In this document: piece after piece, positions 52,437 through 63,943 of the stretch
Position numbering within the stretch: the first letter of the stretch is position 1
How the letters are laid out: every line of letters starts with the position of its first letter
DNA from: RBG-16-34-14 sp963727535
GTDB lineage: Bacteria > Bacteroidota > Ignavibacteria > Ignavibacteriales > Ignavibacteriaceae
Direction of reading: 5' to 3'
Assembly (NCBI GenBank): GCA_963727535.1
Contig: CAVSGR010000001.1
Span: 1,054,001 to 1,118,000, forward strand
DNA length: 64,000 bases
Made by a program: the position numbers and the translations under genes
The notes under the pieces: model-generated
What the model saw: only the letters and a program-made list of their open reading frames with translations
Database searches by the model: none
Told to the model about the DNA's origin: nothing

Positions 52437-55400
52437 CTACCTCACAACTGCAAGCTTTTGTGTAACATCCTGCTGTTTTCCGTCGCGGGTGATAATTATT
52501 TTATAAAAGTAAACTCCGTTTGCAATTTCATTCTTGTCTTGATCTTTGCCGTCCCAAAAAATACGGTTAAAGTCAAAATTCAATTCTGAAGATGTTTTTG
52601 TTATTTCTCTTATTAATCTTCCGGCAACTGTAAAAATTTTAATCTTTAATTCATCGGGAATCTGTGTAAGCTTGAAAGTAAAGTATGTTTCCCCGTTTGT
52701 GGGATTTGGATAATTATAAACATAAAGAATTTTTGTATCCTCATTTACAATAAAGTTTTTTTCAACTCCGGAAGAATCAACAACATTGCCGGAAGCATTC
52801 TTTGCAAAAACTTTCAGAGTATATTCGCCGCTTTTAAGAACAGGTTTATATGTTACAATAACTTTCGGGTTTGCAGAATTATATTGATAAGTTATAATTG
52901 AAGTGTCGGAATTTATTTCAACATTATTTAAAAATATTGCCACAGCAGAAGGATCGGCAATAGGCAACAGCGATTGATCATACAATTCAGCTTTTATTTC
53001 CGGTTTGGAAGAAATATAATCACCATCTATATATATCAACACCGTCAAAAGTTAGGTTGAGAGTCGGAGTTGTTGTATCAGGCTTTACATAAAATGGAAC
53101 CTGGTAAAAATTATTATCTTCAAATAATTCGGGAACTTTATTTTCGTGATCTACGGTAATAGCAATATTATTCTGTCCTGCATAATCCTGAGTATTAAAA
53201 GTGACATCAAAAAATTTATGGCTCAACGCAGTCAAGCTGATTTACAGTAATATCTGAAACAACCTTTCTATCATTATTAGATTTAAGAACCTCAACCAGG
53301 ATTTTAAAACTATCCGCAGCAGTTTCGCTTGCATTATAAACTCCAAAGTCCAGTTTCATATCTTCTCCAATCAAGAAGAGTATCTTTCTCGACTTTAACA
53401 ACCTGGTAATTTATTGCAAGTTCAGGAAACGTTTCGAAATTAATTCCTAAAGAACTAATTGAAGGAGATTCGTGCAGTTCATTTGCATTTAATTTTGCCA
53501 TAATTTTAAGCAAAGGATAAACTGAAGCATCAATACTTGAAAGCGAAGAAATATTGTTTGTGAAAGAAAGTTCATTTAAAGTATCGATTTCTCCATTTGC
53601 TTTTATACCAAGGGGAAAATAATTAATCGAAGAGCCGGAAGGAACCAAATCCTGCTTCTGAATATTTAGCCAGCCGGAAGAAGTTCCGGCAGCAGGAAAT
53701 AAGACATATCCTTCATTATTGATAACAGCTTTTGAAACTGAAAAATCTGCGGCACCAAAACCATTTTTCTTAAAAGACTCAACAACACTTCCCTGCTGTG
53801 CACCTTTTTTACCAAGGACACACCAGGAATCTCTGTATCTTACACTATCGACGTATAAACTTCCATAAGTCTCAATTGCTCTTCTAACCTCTGTTCCACC
53901 CTCAAATCCAAGAACAGATTGAGCGCCGTCATCACAAATTGCCATTGCCACTACGGTACCTTCCGGTAATGAATTTAAATATGCAATCATTGAATCGGCA
54001 GGGTCCGCATCACTCTGAAGAAAGTAATGGGAATTTTTTGGCTCAAGCGTGGTTGTATCTATTTCTGCTGTAACAATGCCCCAAAAATATGTGTTCGCCA
54101 AATGTTCAGTACCATTATAGGCAAAAGAAACATAAGAACCCGCAGCAGTTCCTGCTGACGAAACTTTCAAAATATTTTCGCCGGTTGTTAACTTCCAGCC
54201 GGAAGCGGAAGAATCATAGTTAACATTAGATCCCTCTACATCATTTTCATTAAAAGATTTGTCTATATACCAGGTGAAATTTTTATTAACATTCTCAAAT
54301 GAAAAAACATCAGACCATTCCTGGCTTCCATCATTAAGTTTTACTCTCCACCAATATCTTTTATTAAACTCAAGAGAATTCAAATCAATGAAGTATAAAC
54401 ACTATCCATACTTTTATTAATATCGGTTGCGTTTTGAAAATCAGGATTGTCGGATAATGATAATTTTAAATCGTTCGATGCAGGAGTAAGAACAGGATTC
54501 AGAACTCTTAAACTGCTACGGTCACTATTATAATACTTTTCTACTTCAAGCGGTCTTACTGAAGTTGAAAATACAGTAAATGTGAAATCAGCAGTATTGT
54601 CCGTTTTATATAATTCATCTATTAAATTTTCCTTATCTAATTCAACATTTACTTTATGCTGCCCGACTTTTCCTTTAACGGGAATATTAAGAGTTAACGT
54701 ATCATAAAAGAGCGGAACCGGAATTTTGAACTCAGAACTAAATGAGACATTATTAGTCCACGTATCAACTATAGAAACAGTTACAGAATCGTCAGGCACT
54801 CTGCCTGTATTCTGAATTTCAATTTTCAAGGTGACACTGTCTGTCATATCGTTTGGGTTTTCCCCTAAAATAGAGAAAGAACTTTCCTTAACTACTAAGT
54901 TTGGTTTAGGGGGAGTTTTAAGATGAATGATCGGATCACCAAATAAAAAATTACAATAGGTAAAAACTCTGTTTACATCTGTGAACCCGTTTTCTTCCAA
55001 GCTGCTGTATTTTAGCAAGAACATGCGCTTCCCCCACAGACGATGATTCATTGACTAATAAATTGTTATAAAAAAGAAAAGGGAAACGAAGTGATGTGGA
55101 TAAATATCCCCAGCTTGAATTACCGAAATAATTTATTGCCTGTCCACCGGGATTTTGCAGAAGGAATAATTCTCCGAACGCATCAACATCAGGTTCAGCG
55201 AACTTTCCGGTTGAACATCCGAAGTCGGAAATCAGGGGATTTCGATTGGAATAATTATTTTTAAGATCCTCAAACGAAGTTACGCCGTTATCCCATGTCT
55301 GTGTTCCGCTGTGACCAATGTAGGAAATGAAAAGTCCTCCCTCTCCAATTGCTTTGTTTATCTCGGTAAGAGAAAACGGACCAAAGTTTGAAACCGGATC

Positions 55401-57803
55401 AAAGGTTTTGTAAAAATGAACGCCCGATCCACCAACAGGTTTCGGTTTAACAAGCTCATTCAATATCCGGTCATTTACATCCCTAATCTGATTGTAGGTT
55501 GATACATCTCCGCCGCTAAAGAATAAATAATTTTTATTCCAGGAATCATACTGCCTGTTAATATATGTTTGATGTTTCTGTAAATAATAAATAACATCTT
55601 CATTGCTTGTCGCGGGGATTCTTCCGACATACATTTGCGGAATTTCTGCTGCCGAGCTGTCCCACATAACATACCAGGTATCGCTAACTGGATTACCATA
55701 AGAAGGAACAAAATCTTTTTTAATAATACCATTTAAAGGCAATATTATTTTTTTGTAATCATAATTCGCATCGCCGATTATATTGAGATAAGATGGTTTC
55801 GGCGACTGCCAGTTTTGATTAGCTGCAAAAAGAAAATCTCTAACAGCTTCTGCTTTGTCGAGACCATAAGAAAATTCGTCGTAAATATCATTTATATAAA
55901 TTATTTCAACTTTATCATTATAATTACTTTCTATAAAATTTTTGTACTCATTAACAGACGTTTCAAATTCTTTGTTTGTAAGGATAATATAGTCGGCAGT
56001 TCGTTCCGGATTTCTGAGATTTACAAATTGCTTTTTAGTTACAAAGCGCGGTGTTCTTTTGTACTGATCATCAACAATCAAATATTTATCTCCCCCCGAA
56101 ACATTATCTGTAAAAGTCAAAGTGCCGGATGAAAGATTGTAAGAAGTTATTCTCTTAAACTCCGGTTTAATTTTATAAACTGATATTTGGGAATTAGTAA
56201 TATTTGTAGCAGTTACAACTCTTTCCGAAGAAACAACTGAATCGGGAATTGTAATCATCAATGAATCGTTTACTGCAACATTCGATCTATAAAAATCAAT
56301 ATCGACCCAATCAATTAAAGATTGCTGAAACGATGCTGCTGTTTGTAGTCCATAAACAGAGTAAGTATTATTTGTCTGATTAAGGACATTTGAATTGAAT
56401 TTCGATTCTAAATTGACAGTTTGTCTGAAATCATAAAAAATAGTGTCAACAGGATTTGAAGAATTAAGACTTACTGCATTAGCGTGAGCATTAGTAATAG
56501 CATCTGCTGCATTGCTTATTAATCTGGTTAATGTTTTTACCGGTGTATTCGGTACAAAATCAGGAGAATCAAAATTGTAAGAAGAAGAGCCGCCTGTTCC
56601 CAGAACTCCCCAGGTCCACACTTTATTCTCCTGCCAGTAAGGAATCTGAACCCTTGCAACAACAGCATCATAATACCAGAGTCTTTCATCTTTTTCCAAA
56701 TGCATTTTTACAATATGACTTTTGATGGTATCTGTTAAAGAAGGGACAATTGTGTTGATCGAATCGGCTCTTAAACCATTTTCACCATTCCACGTTAACC
56801 AAACAAAACTTGTATCGTTATACCTGTCATAGTAATTAAGATAATCGGTACCTATGGGAACGATTTGTCTATAATTTGGCGAGCCATAATTTTTTTCAGC
56901 CCAGAATTCTATGTAATCATTTTCGTTAAATGAGTTATCATTCTCTGCGGAAACAAATAAAGGAATTTCTTTCCCCTTATAAAAAATTTTAAATGTTAAA
57001 GGATTTACAGATAAAGGATCAATACCATAATTTGTTAAATCATTATAAGTAATTTTATAAATTCCATCTTCGGGAATAGCAAGCTTAACATAATCTTTTG
57101 TGTAATCAATCCAGTTGCCGGTAGTATCACTCAAAGCAGAACTTTTCTGAAAAGATCTGTATTGATCGGCGCTTTCATAATTAATAATTATTTTACTTAA
57201 GTCTTTATCGAACTTACTTTTTATCCCTGTGTTTCTTGCGAAAGGTTTTACGTCAGTAAAATTTATTTTAAGGTTTGTTCCAGAAAGTTCAACAACCTCT
57301 TTCTTTTTCCAGTTGTAACGGTAATTATTAATCTGAAGGACAGCACAGTAATAACCTCTTATCCATGTATATCCGACAATTTTAATTTCTTCTTGCGGAT
57401 AAATGTCACTTGTAAAATATTTTAACGCAGGTGCACTTTTTTTATAATCAATCTTGTCATCATCTAATTTCATTTCCGGGTTCAACATTATATCAACATT
57501 AGAGATGACGCTTTCTTTTTTATCAGCTAAAACCGTATTGATTTTTGAATTGGGAGGAATTGCAACAAATATAGTTTTCACAGGAAGTGCAGGCGCGCCG
57601 GGCTTTCCTTCATCAATTGCCTTTGTAAATTCAAGAGTTTTCTTTCCGTCTTCATTTTTAATAAAGTAAGGTTCGCTGTTAAAATTTAAATGGATATCTA
57701 ATCCATCGCTTTTATAAATAATATTCTGAGATTTTACCTGTGGGAGAAAATCTGAATTAAAAAGGGCTAAAATAATTAGTGTAAAAACGTAAAAAATTTT
57801 CAT
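52437..57803 (-). CDS. C25 (gingipain/PorU-like) cysteine peptidase with FlgD-like C-terminal domain, frameshifted
   Basis: About 1,788 residues when joined. The signal peptide is followed by a long beta-rich N-terminal region. The C25 domain (about residues 600-930) has the catalytic-histidine motif FISYIGHSGTQTW (near 55312) and the cysteine in SDFGCSTGKFAEP (near 55220). The C-terminus has YNYPNPTNGETYFTFKL, FTVAGRLIREI and NGVYFYKIIITR, a T9SS/FlgD-like domain. Five single-step frame breaks occur near 55040, 54390, 53370, 53228 and 53035. It is probably the PorU sortase that processes T9SS cargo, or a PorU-like surface protease. Confidence 0.8.
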
Positions 57804-57867
57804 TTATATTATTGAAGTGTTCATACAATATATCTTTGATTGGAATACATTTCAAGTTAAAATTGAT

Positions 57868-58575
57868 TTATCTCAATCTCATTTTCAAGCTAATTATCCT
57901 ATAAAGAAATTCAGGGATACCAAGGATATATCTTTTCCACAATCTTCCTGGTTCAGTCAATAATCTGAATAGCCATTCAATTCCGAGTTTTTGAAAAATA
58001 ACTGGGGCTCTTTTCATGGTACCAAGATAAAATTCAAAAAAGTTACCTACACAAATAATAATTTTGTCTGACGAAGCTTTACTTATTTCATTAGCCAAAT
58101 ATTCCTGTCCGGGTACTCCCATACCAATTAAAATAAATCTTGCTTTATTGGCATTCACTTTTTCAATAAGATCTTTTTTTTCCGTTTCACTAAAGAAACC
58201 TTGACAATATTCGCCTAGATTTATACCTTTTTCATTCAGGGATTTAACTAAGAATGCTTTATCAAATTTTCCACCGATAATGAAAACAGGTTCTTTGCTC
58301 TCTATTAATTTATCTATTATTAAATGGTTTACGTTGGTTGCATCAGTTCTACTAATCTTTTTCTTAAATAAAAACTTTAAGGAGAGAAATATCCCTATCC
58401 CATCAGGATAAACGGAAAAATCCTCGTCGATAAGTTTTCTATAAATTTCATTTTTATAATAAATATTGAAACAATTCTGATTGAAATAAGTAAGCAACAA
58501 AGCGGAATTATTCGCACTGAAAATTTTATCAAGAATAATTTGTTTTTCAGTAATTAACCAATCAAATAGAATCAT
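57868..58575 (-). CDS. WecG/TagA/CpsF-family glycosyltransferase
   Basis: About 235 residues. The family signatures DFSVYPDGIGIFLSLKFL, RFILIGMGVPGQEYLAN and GTMKRAPVIFQKLGIEWLFR are intact. Members transfer ManNAc or ManNAcA-type sugars onto lipid-linked acceptors in enterobacterial common antigen or teichoic acid linkage units. An ATG at 58575 overlaps the upstream gene's stop by 14 bp; an upstream frame start at 58584 is also possible. Confidence 0.9.
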   Translation of the reverse strand: MILFDWLITEKQIILDKIFSANNSALLLTYFNQNCFNIYYKNEIYRKLIDEDFSVYPDGIGIFLSLKFLFKKKISRTDATNVNHLIIDKLIESKEPVFIIGGKFDKAFLVKSLNEKGINLGEYCQGFFSETEKKDLIEKVNANKARFILIGMGVPGQEYLANEISKASSDKIIICVGNFFEFYLGTMKRAPVIFQKLGIEWLFRLLTEPGRLWKRYILGIPEFLYRIISLKMRLR

Positions 58576-59664
58576 TAGACTCAATCAGGGAATTATAAAT
58601 TTCTTCTACTTTGCTAAAGTATTTATTGTAATCACATTGGTCTTTTACCTTTTTATAAAGATTTTCTCCTAGTTGTTCGGTTGTATGTATATTATTCAAC
58701 AGATAAATAATTTTTTCAGCCAATTCATTGGCGTTCCTTGGATCAATTAGAAATCCGTCCTCTCCATCATTTATAAATTCTTTAATACCTCCAGTATTTC
58801 CGCCAACGAAAGCTCTTTTGTTGGAACCGGATTCAATCATTACAAAAGGAAACGGTTCTATCCTTGAGGGAAGTATTACCATCGTAGCAAGTTGGTAAAG
58901 TTTAAAATAATCACTGCTGGGTTTTATATGTATTATGGAATTAAATCTTTACCATTAAGATATTTTTAAAGCTTTTGTCAAAAATTTTCCCACACATAAT
59001 CAGCACAGTATCATTATATTTCCGCCTTACAATTTCGAAAGCCCTAAGCAATGTATCGCTTCCTTTAACTAAATTAATTTTCCCAATAAACAGTAAGATT
59101 CTCTGATTTTCTTTTAATCCATAGTAATTCAATAAATTTTGTTTCTCTTCTTCACTCAATGTCTTAAAATTCTCGGCAGGCAAATACATTTTTTCAATTT
59201 TGTCAGGAGATACTTTAAAATTTTTCACCAAACATATTTTTTATATAATCTACTTCGCATATAATCTTGTCCGACTTGAAACTCATATTCTCATAATTCT
59301 GAACAAAACTTAATGCAGAAGTAACTGTTTTTAATTTTAGATTTGAGGCAATTTTGTTTGAAATAAGTTCCGGAAACCTATGATAGGAATGAATAATATC
59401 TATCTTATTTTCAATACAATAATCCTGTACAGCATTATAAAATTTATTGTAATAAAAAATATTACTTAATCCCCTTCCAAATTTGATTTGTTTAAAATTT
59501 ACATTTTTTATTTTTCCGAGTCTTTCAATAGAATCACCGCCGTTCGTAATAAAATGATTTTTTATAGTGGGATTATTATCAAAGTAAGAAAGTGTTAGAT
59601 AAACCAGTTTGCTGACTCCGCAGCTATAATTAAAATCAGGCGATATGTGAAGTACATTCCTCAA
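58562..59664 (-). CDS. Glycosyltransferase family 4, two frameshifts
   Basis: About 366 residues when joined. Frame one (59664-59215) is the acceptor half starting MRNVLHISPDFNYSCGVSKL. Frame two (from 59231) has LLFIGKINLVKGSDTLLRAF. Frame three holds the donor end MVILPSRIEPFPFVMIESGS, with E-x7-E, and GGNTGGIKEFINDGEDGFLI. Each break is one extra base: in the A-run near 59225 and in a TTT near 58948. Sugar specificity is unknown. Confidence 0.8.
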
Positions 59665-59711
59665 GACAAAAACAAATTTTTATAGATATTTCTATTTTGC
59701 GAATAAAATTT

Positions 59712-60796
59712 TCAGAATTGTATTTTGTTTATTGCAACCTCAAAGCCATTTCGACCGAGTTCGTTTCTAAGTTTAGCATTATCAAGAAGCTTTAAGATAT
59801 TTTCTTTTGCTTCATCTATATTATCGGGTTTATAAACTAACCCACAGTTATATTAGTCAGTATTTCACTAAAGCCACCAACATCCGGAGCAATGACAGGG
59901 ATTTTATTACCTAAAGCTTCCCACATTGCAAACGGCATTACCTTCCCAAGCAGATGTAAAAAGAACAATATCGAATAAATTATAGTAATGTATTTATATC
60001 GTCTACGAGTCCCAAAATATTTAAATAATCGTTGAGACCTAAATCTTTGATAAGTTTTCTTAAGTATTTTTTAATTTACCATCACCAAAAATTAAAAGAT
60101 GAGTTCTGTTTATCTCTAAGATAAGTTTATTAAAAAGTTCTATCGCCTTTTCTATTCTTTTATCAATTTCAAGTCTTCCAACAAGTGCAATTATAGTCTA
60201 TCTCATTTTGATATTCTTGAACTGATTATATAAGTCATAATTTGTTTTGGTTATAATCGAATGAAATCACATCCATTATAATAAGCTATCGGTTCCGGAA
60301 ATAAATGCGTCTCTTTCATTAATAATTCTTTACTTTTCCTTGATGGGACAAGAACCACATCTACTTTTCTCCAAAAGGTTTATAATAATGTGAAATAACC
60401 TGTATATGATTTTTTCAATGAATCCATAATAAGGGTTATTGATATAAAAAGTCCATGATAGTTAAAAATGAATTTCTTTCTTAAAAAAATATTAACCAGT
60501 CCCGCTATTGTGTAAGGCTTTATAAGATGTGTATGAATTATAGATATATCATTTTTTTTAATGAAACTGTAAATATCACTAAAGGCTTTAACGGAAATTT
60601 TCTTCTTCAAAGATTCAGAAACGAGAAACTTAATTCCCATTTCAGAAAGTTCTTTCTCGATTTTTTCTCCACCCTGGAAGATTAAGAAATGCTCAAATTT
60701 TGTCTTGTCTGATAAAGTAAAGATCATTTTCAGATGAGCATAAACTCCATCCGATTTACCTGTTATAATATTTACAATATGGCAAACCCTTATCAT
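59712..60796 (-). pseudogene. Glycosyltransferase family 4, many frame breaks
   Basis: The N-terminal part (60796-60380, MIRVCHIVNIITGKSDGVYA; FIFNYHGLF) and the C-terminal part (CGLVYKPDNIDEAKENILKL and LRNELGRNGFEVA, ending at 59712) are GT4-like. Between them IALVGRLEIDKRIEKAIELF-like and VIAPDVGGFSEIL segments appear in different frames. At least six indels and some stops are needed to read through, more than in any neighbour. It is either a decaying gene or a poorly resolved stretch. Its start has a 4-bp overlap with the gene upstream. Confidence 0.7.
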
Positions 60797-61850
60797 ACAG
60801 CAGATTTATAAATTGATAAATACTGCTGACTTATTTTTTCCCAGTTCAACTCCTCATAAATTTTTTTTGCATTGTTGGAAATCATTTTCAAATCTAATTT
60901 TCCTGCATGAATATCAGTCAATAGATTTGCCAAATTATCGGGTTTCGAACTTTCATATATAAATCCATTTACTTCATTCTCAATCAGGTCTTTGATACCT
61001 GTGTTTTCACAAATTATTGGAATAATGCCCATGCTCATACATTCAGCAACAAAAATTGCGAAAGAATCGAATGCAGATGACTTGATAATAAAATGTTTAT
61101 CTGATAAAAAATTACGAAGAGAATCTTTATTCATTGGACTTACAAAGGTAATATCAACATCATTTTTATTCCCAAGTTTTTTTTCTTTCCCGATTACGAA
61201 CAATTTAAAATTTGAGTTAGAAGGAAAGTCTTTCAACAATTCTTCTAATCCTATGTTGAATGAATTATAGTAAACAAAATTATATTCTTTACTAAAATCA
61301 GGAACGATTTGCTTCTTTGCAAAATCTTCATCAACCCCGTTTGGGACTATATGATATTTTTGTGTAAGGTTATATTCTTTCTTAAAAAGATTTGATAATA
61401 GCTTCGATGGGAAAATTAAAATATCAGATTTACTAACCGATATTTTTTCAATCCATAAATCCAGAAATGACTTTTTTACATTTATTAATTTTGTTTCATT
61501 TATGTAAAGACCATGAAAAGAAGAGATAAATTTTGCTTTAAGAAATTGTTTTAAAATAAAAATTATAATCTGAAATCTTTGAGCATTAATAAAATGAATT
61601 ACATCATACTGTTCAATAAGAAGTTTAAAAATAATTTGAAGAATACCTAATCTTAAAACATTGTCTTCTACTTTTTTCTTACCAAATATTTTTTTAAAGA
61701 AGAAATAATCAGAGTATCCGCTAAAAAAATATTCAATGAAAGTAACATCAGTATTTGGTCTTTTAATTGCTGATAAAGTTCCCTTGCAACTCTTTCCGGA
61801 CCGGAAAGGATATCACCTTCACCATATCTGCCGATTAAAGCAATTTTCAT
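60793..61850 (-). CDS. Glycosyltransferase family 4, one frameshift
   Basis: About 352 residues when joined. The ATG at 61850 begins MKIALIGRYGEGDILSGPER, the GT4 acceptor-domain start. After VARELYQQLK, one missing A near 61755 shifts the frame. The rest is open to 60793 with VIHFINAQRFQ, ISSFHGLYI, FPSKLLSNLF, a donor motif SSAFDSFAIFVAECMSMG and YEELNWEKISQQYLSIY at the end. First gene of the four-gene minus-strand operon. Confidence 0.85.
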
Positions 61851-61924
61851 GAAAAAATATTAATAATTTGAGAGTCGCTTAGATTAAGATAAGTATTTTT
61901 CGGGATTAAAGATTTGTGGTCTTT

Positions 61925-63163
61925 TCATTTCCTTGCAAACCACAACTCGGGATTTTGATTGTCTCTTGAATTCCATATTTCGAAATGCAGGACATATCCT
62001 TCAAGGCTTTCACCGACTTTTGCAATGAGACTACCCTTATTTACTTTGTCTCCTTCATTCACATAAATTTCGGAAAGATGACTGTAAACAGTACGGTAAT
62101 CATCTTTATGAGTAATTATAATTACACTTCCGTAACCGGGAATATAATCCAAAACAGAAACAACTCCTTCTGCAACTGCCTTAACACTTAAATCTTTTGA
62201 AGCTTTTATATCAACACCATAATTCAATGTAATTGTGTTGAGTTTCCTGTTCCTGTTTTCTCCAAACTTCCCGATAATTCTACCGTGAACTGGCCAGTTT
62301 AATTTTCCCCTTAAAGACGTAAATGATTCAAAGCTATCCGTATTAAGATCTATATTATAACCGGGAGATGAAATATTGCCTGAATTTGTTTTGCTGCCGG
62401 ATTCTTTGTTTAATCTTGCAAGCTCTTCTTCTTTTCTTTTTCTCTCTTCCTCAACCAATTTTGCAATAAGATTTTTTATTTGCGTCTCGGAATCTTTTTT
62501 TGCATTTAGTTCTTTCTTTAATTCAGTCTTATTGTTTTTTATTTTTTTGAGAACTTTTTGCTTCACCGCCAGCTTTTCTTCCAGACCTGCTTCTTCTTTT
62601 TTCTTTTCGGCTGTCACCAGCTTTTTCTCTTTTACTTCTTTTTCTAATTTTTTTCTTAATTCTACAAGTTCCTCTTTAGATTTCTCAAATTCCTTCAAAT
62701 CGTTCTCTCTCCTTGCAGAAAAACTCTGAAGATATTTTATTCTTACCATCGCCTGGTGAAGCGATTCGGAATCAAAAACTCCTGCAAGTTCATCCATCTT
62801 ACTATTTTTATAAACAGCAACCACATATTTTGAATAGTTTTTTTGCAGCTGCTCTATCTGCCTTTCTAATTCATTTATGCTTTTTTGATTTTCAGAGATT
62901 TCGTTTTGTTTAGCTTTTTCTTCAGATCTTAGTTTTGCAATTAGCTTATTTAATAGAAAACTTTGTTTGTTATAATTTTCTATAGCAGCGTAAGACTGTT
63001 TTTCTTTTTTAGTTTGATTTTTTATTTGAGTTTCAAGATTTGAAATTTCGTCGCGGATATTTTCAAGTTCGGTTTTTCTTTTTGTTATATCATCCTGAGA
63101 GAAAGAAAAACCTGAGGAAAGTATAAGTAATAATAATGTGTAAGCTAAGAGACTTTTTACCAT
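61925..63163 (-). CDS. EnvC-like murein hydrolase activator (M23/LytM domain)
   Basis: A 412-residue protein with a signal peptide (LLAYTLLLLILSSGFSFSQ), a long coiled coil (about residues 25-250, E/K/Q-rich) and a LytM domain (about 280-412). The catalytic histidine positions are altered: NYGVDIKA in place of HxGxD, and GYVLHFEI with only one His of the HxH pair. This suggests an EnvC-type activator of amidases, without own hydrolase activity. It overlaps the DUF4292 gene by 7 bp. Confidence 0.88.
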   Translation of the reverse strand: MVKSLLAYTLLLLILSSGFSFSQDDITKRKTELENIRDEISNLETQIKNQTKKEKQSYAAIENYNKQSFLLNKLIAKLRSEEKAKQNEISENQKSINELERQIEQLQKNYSKYVVAVYKNSKMDELAGVFDSESLHQAMVRIKYLQSFSARRENDLKEFEKSKEELVELRKKLEKEVKEKKLVTAEKKKEEAGLEEKLAVKQKVLKKIKNNKTELKKELNAKKDSETQIKNLIAKLVEEERKRKEEELARLNKESGSKTNSGNISSPGYNIDLNTDSFESFTSLRGKLNWPVHGRIIGKFGENRNRKLNTITLNYGVDIKASKDLSVKAVAEGVVSVLDYIPGYGSVIIITHKDDYRTVYSHLSEIYVNEGDKVNKGSLIAKVGESLEGYVLHFEIWNSRDNQNPELWFARK

Positions 63164-63943
63164 TTTATTATAGTAGCATCGCCGGGAACTTTAAAATCAA
63201 TTGCGATGCTTCTTTTGTTCACAGCCATGCTTTTATAATCAATTGAAACTTTCTGGTTATCCTTTGTATTTTCCAATTCAATTTTATAAGGAACAGCAAC
63301 ATTTTCAAACAATTCGAACTTTGAATATCTCCCCTCGAGCAGCTTTTCCTCATCACTATTAAAAACCTGGAAATCGGTAATTCCAAGCTGGCGGATATCA
63401 ACATAATATACCGACTTTCTTAAAGTATTCGGATCAATATATGTAAGAACATATTTGTCGTAATCAACACTATATTTTTCCGGAGGGCGATATAGATTAT
63501 TTGTAAGATTGACCGAACCTATAAACGCATCCATCAACTCACTAAAAGTCAAATTTATTTTAAATATCTGGTTTAATATATCACTGTCAACATCACCTTC
63601 GTATGCCGTGTTGCTCATTGCGTCATAAAAAATAAAATTTTGCTTCATCACCAAAGCCTGGGCAAGCTCAATTCCAAAAGGACCATACATTGTTAAATAA
63701 AGAGAATCCGGTTTCTCCAAAACTACTTTAAATGATACACTCTGATTACTGCTTCCATTCCTTACTACAATGGTTCCGTTACCTTCAAAGTTTTCTATCC
63801 TGCGTCGATTAATTTCAAGTTTCTCTACAAGTCTTTCGGAAGGAAGAATTTCAACATCGTCAGTCGGTTTAGAAGGTACACATCCGGGAATGAACACAAT
63901 AGGAAACAGCAAAAGCAAATATTATCAATAAAGCTTTTTTCAA
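63157..63943 (-). CDS. DUF4292 lipoprotein, one frameshift in the signal peptide
   Basis: About 261 residues when joined. A TTG at 63943 overlaps the upstream gene's stop and starts (M)KKALLII. One extra T near 63919-63923 shifts the frame, and LLLLFPIVFIPGCVPS with its lipobox follows. The mature part has IENFEGNGTIVVRNG and VVLEKPDSLYLTMYGPFGIE, the LolA-like DUF4292 pattern. The TPR/DUF4292/M23 order is a recurring Bacteroidota arrangement linked to envelope biogenesis. Confidence 0.8.

Noticed and set aside
62376..62729. 117-codon plus-strand frame very rich in F and S
   Set aside because: It is the reverse complement of the Lys/Glu-rich coiled coil of the EnvC-like protein, which naturally yields Phe/Ser runs.
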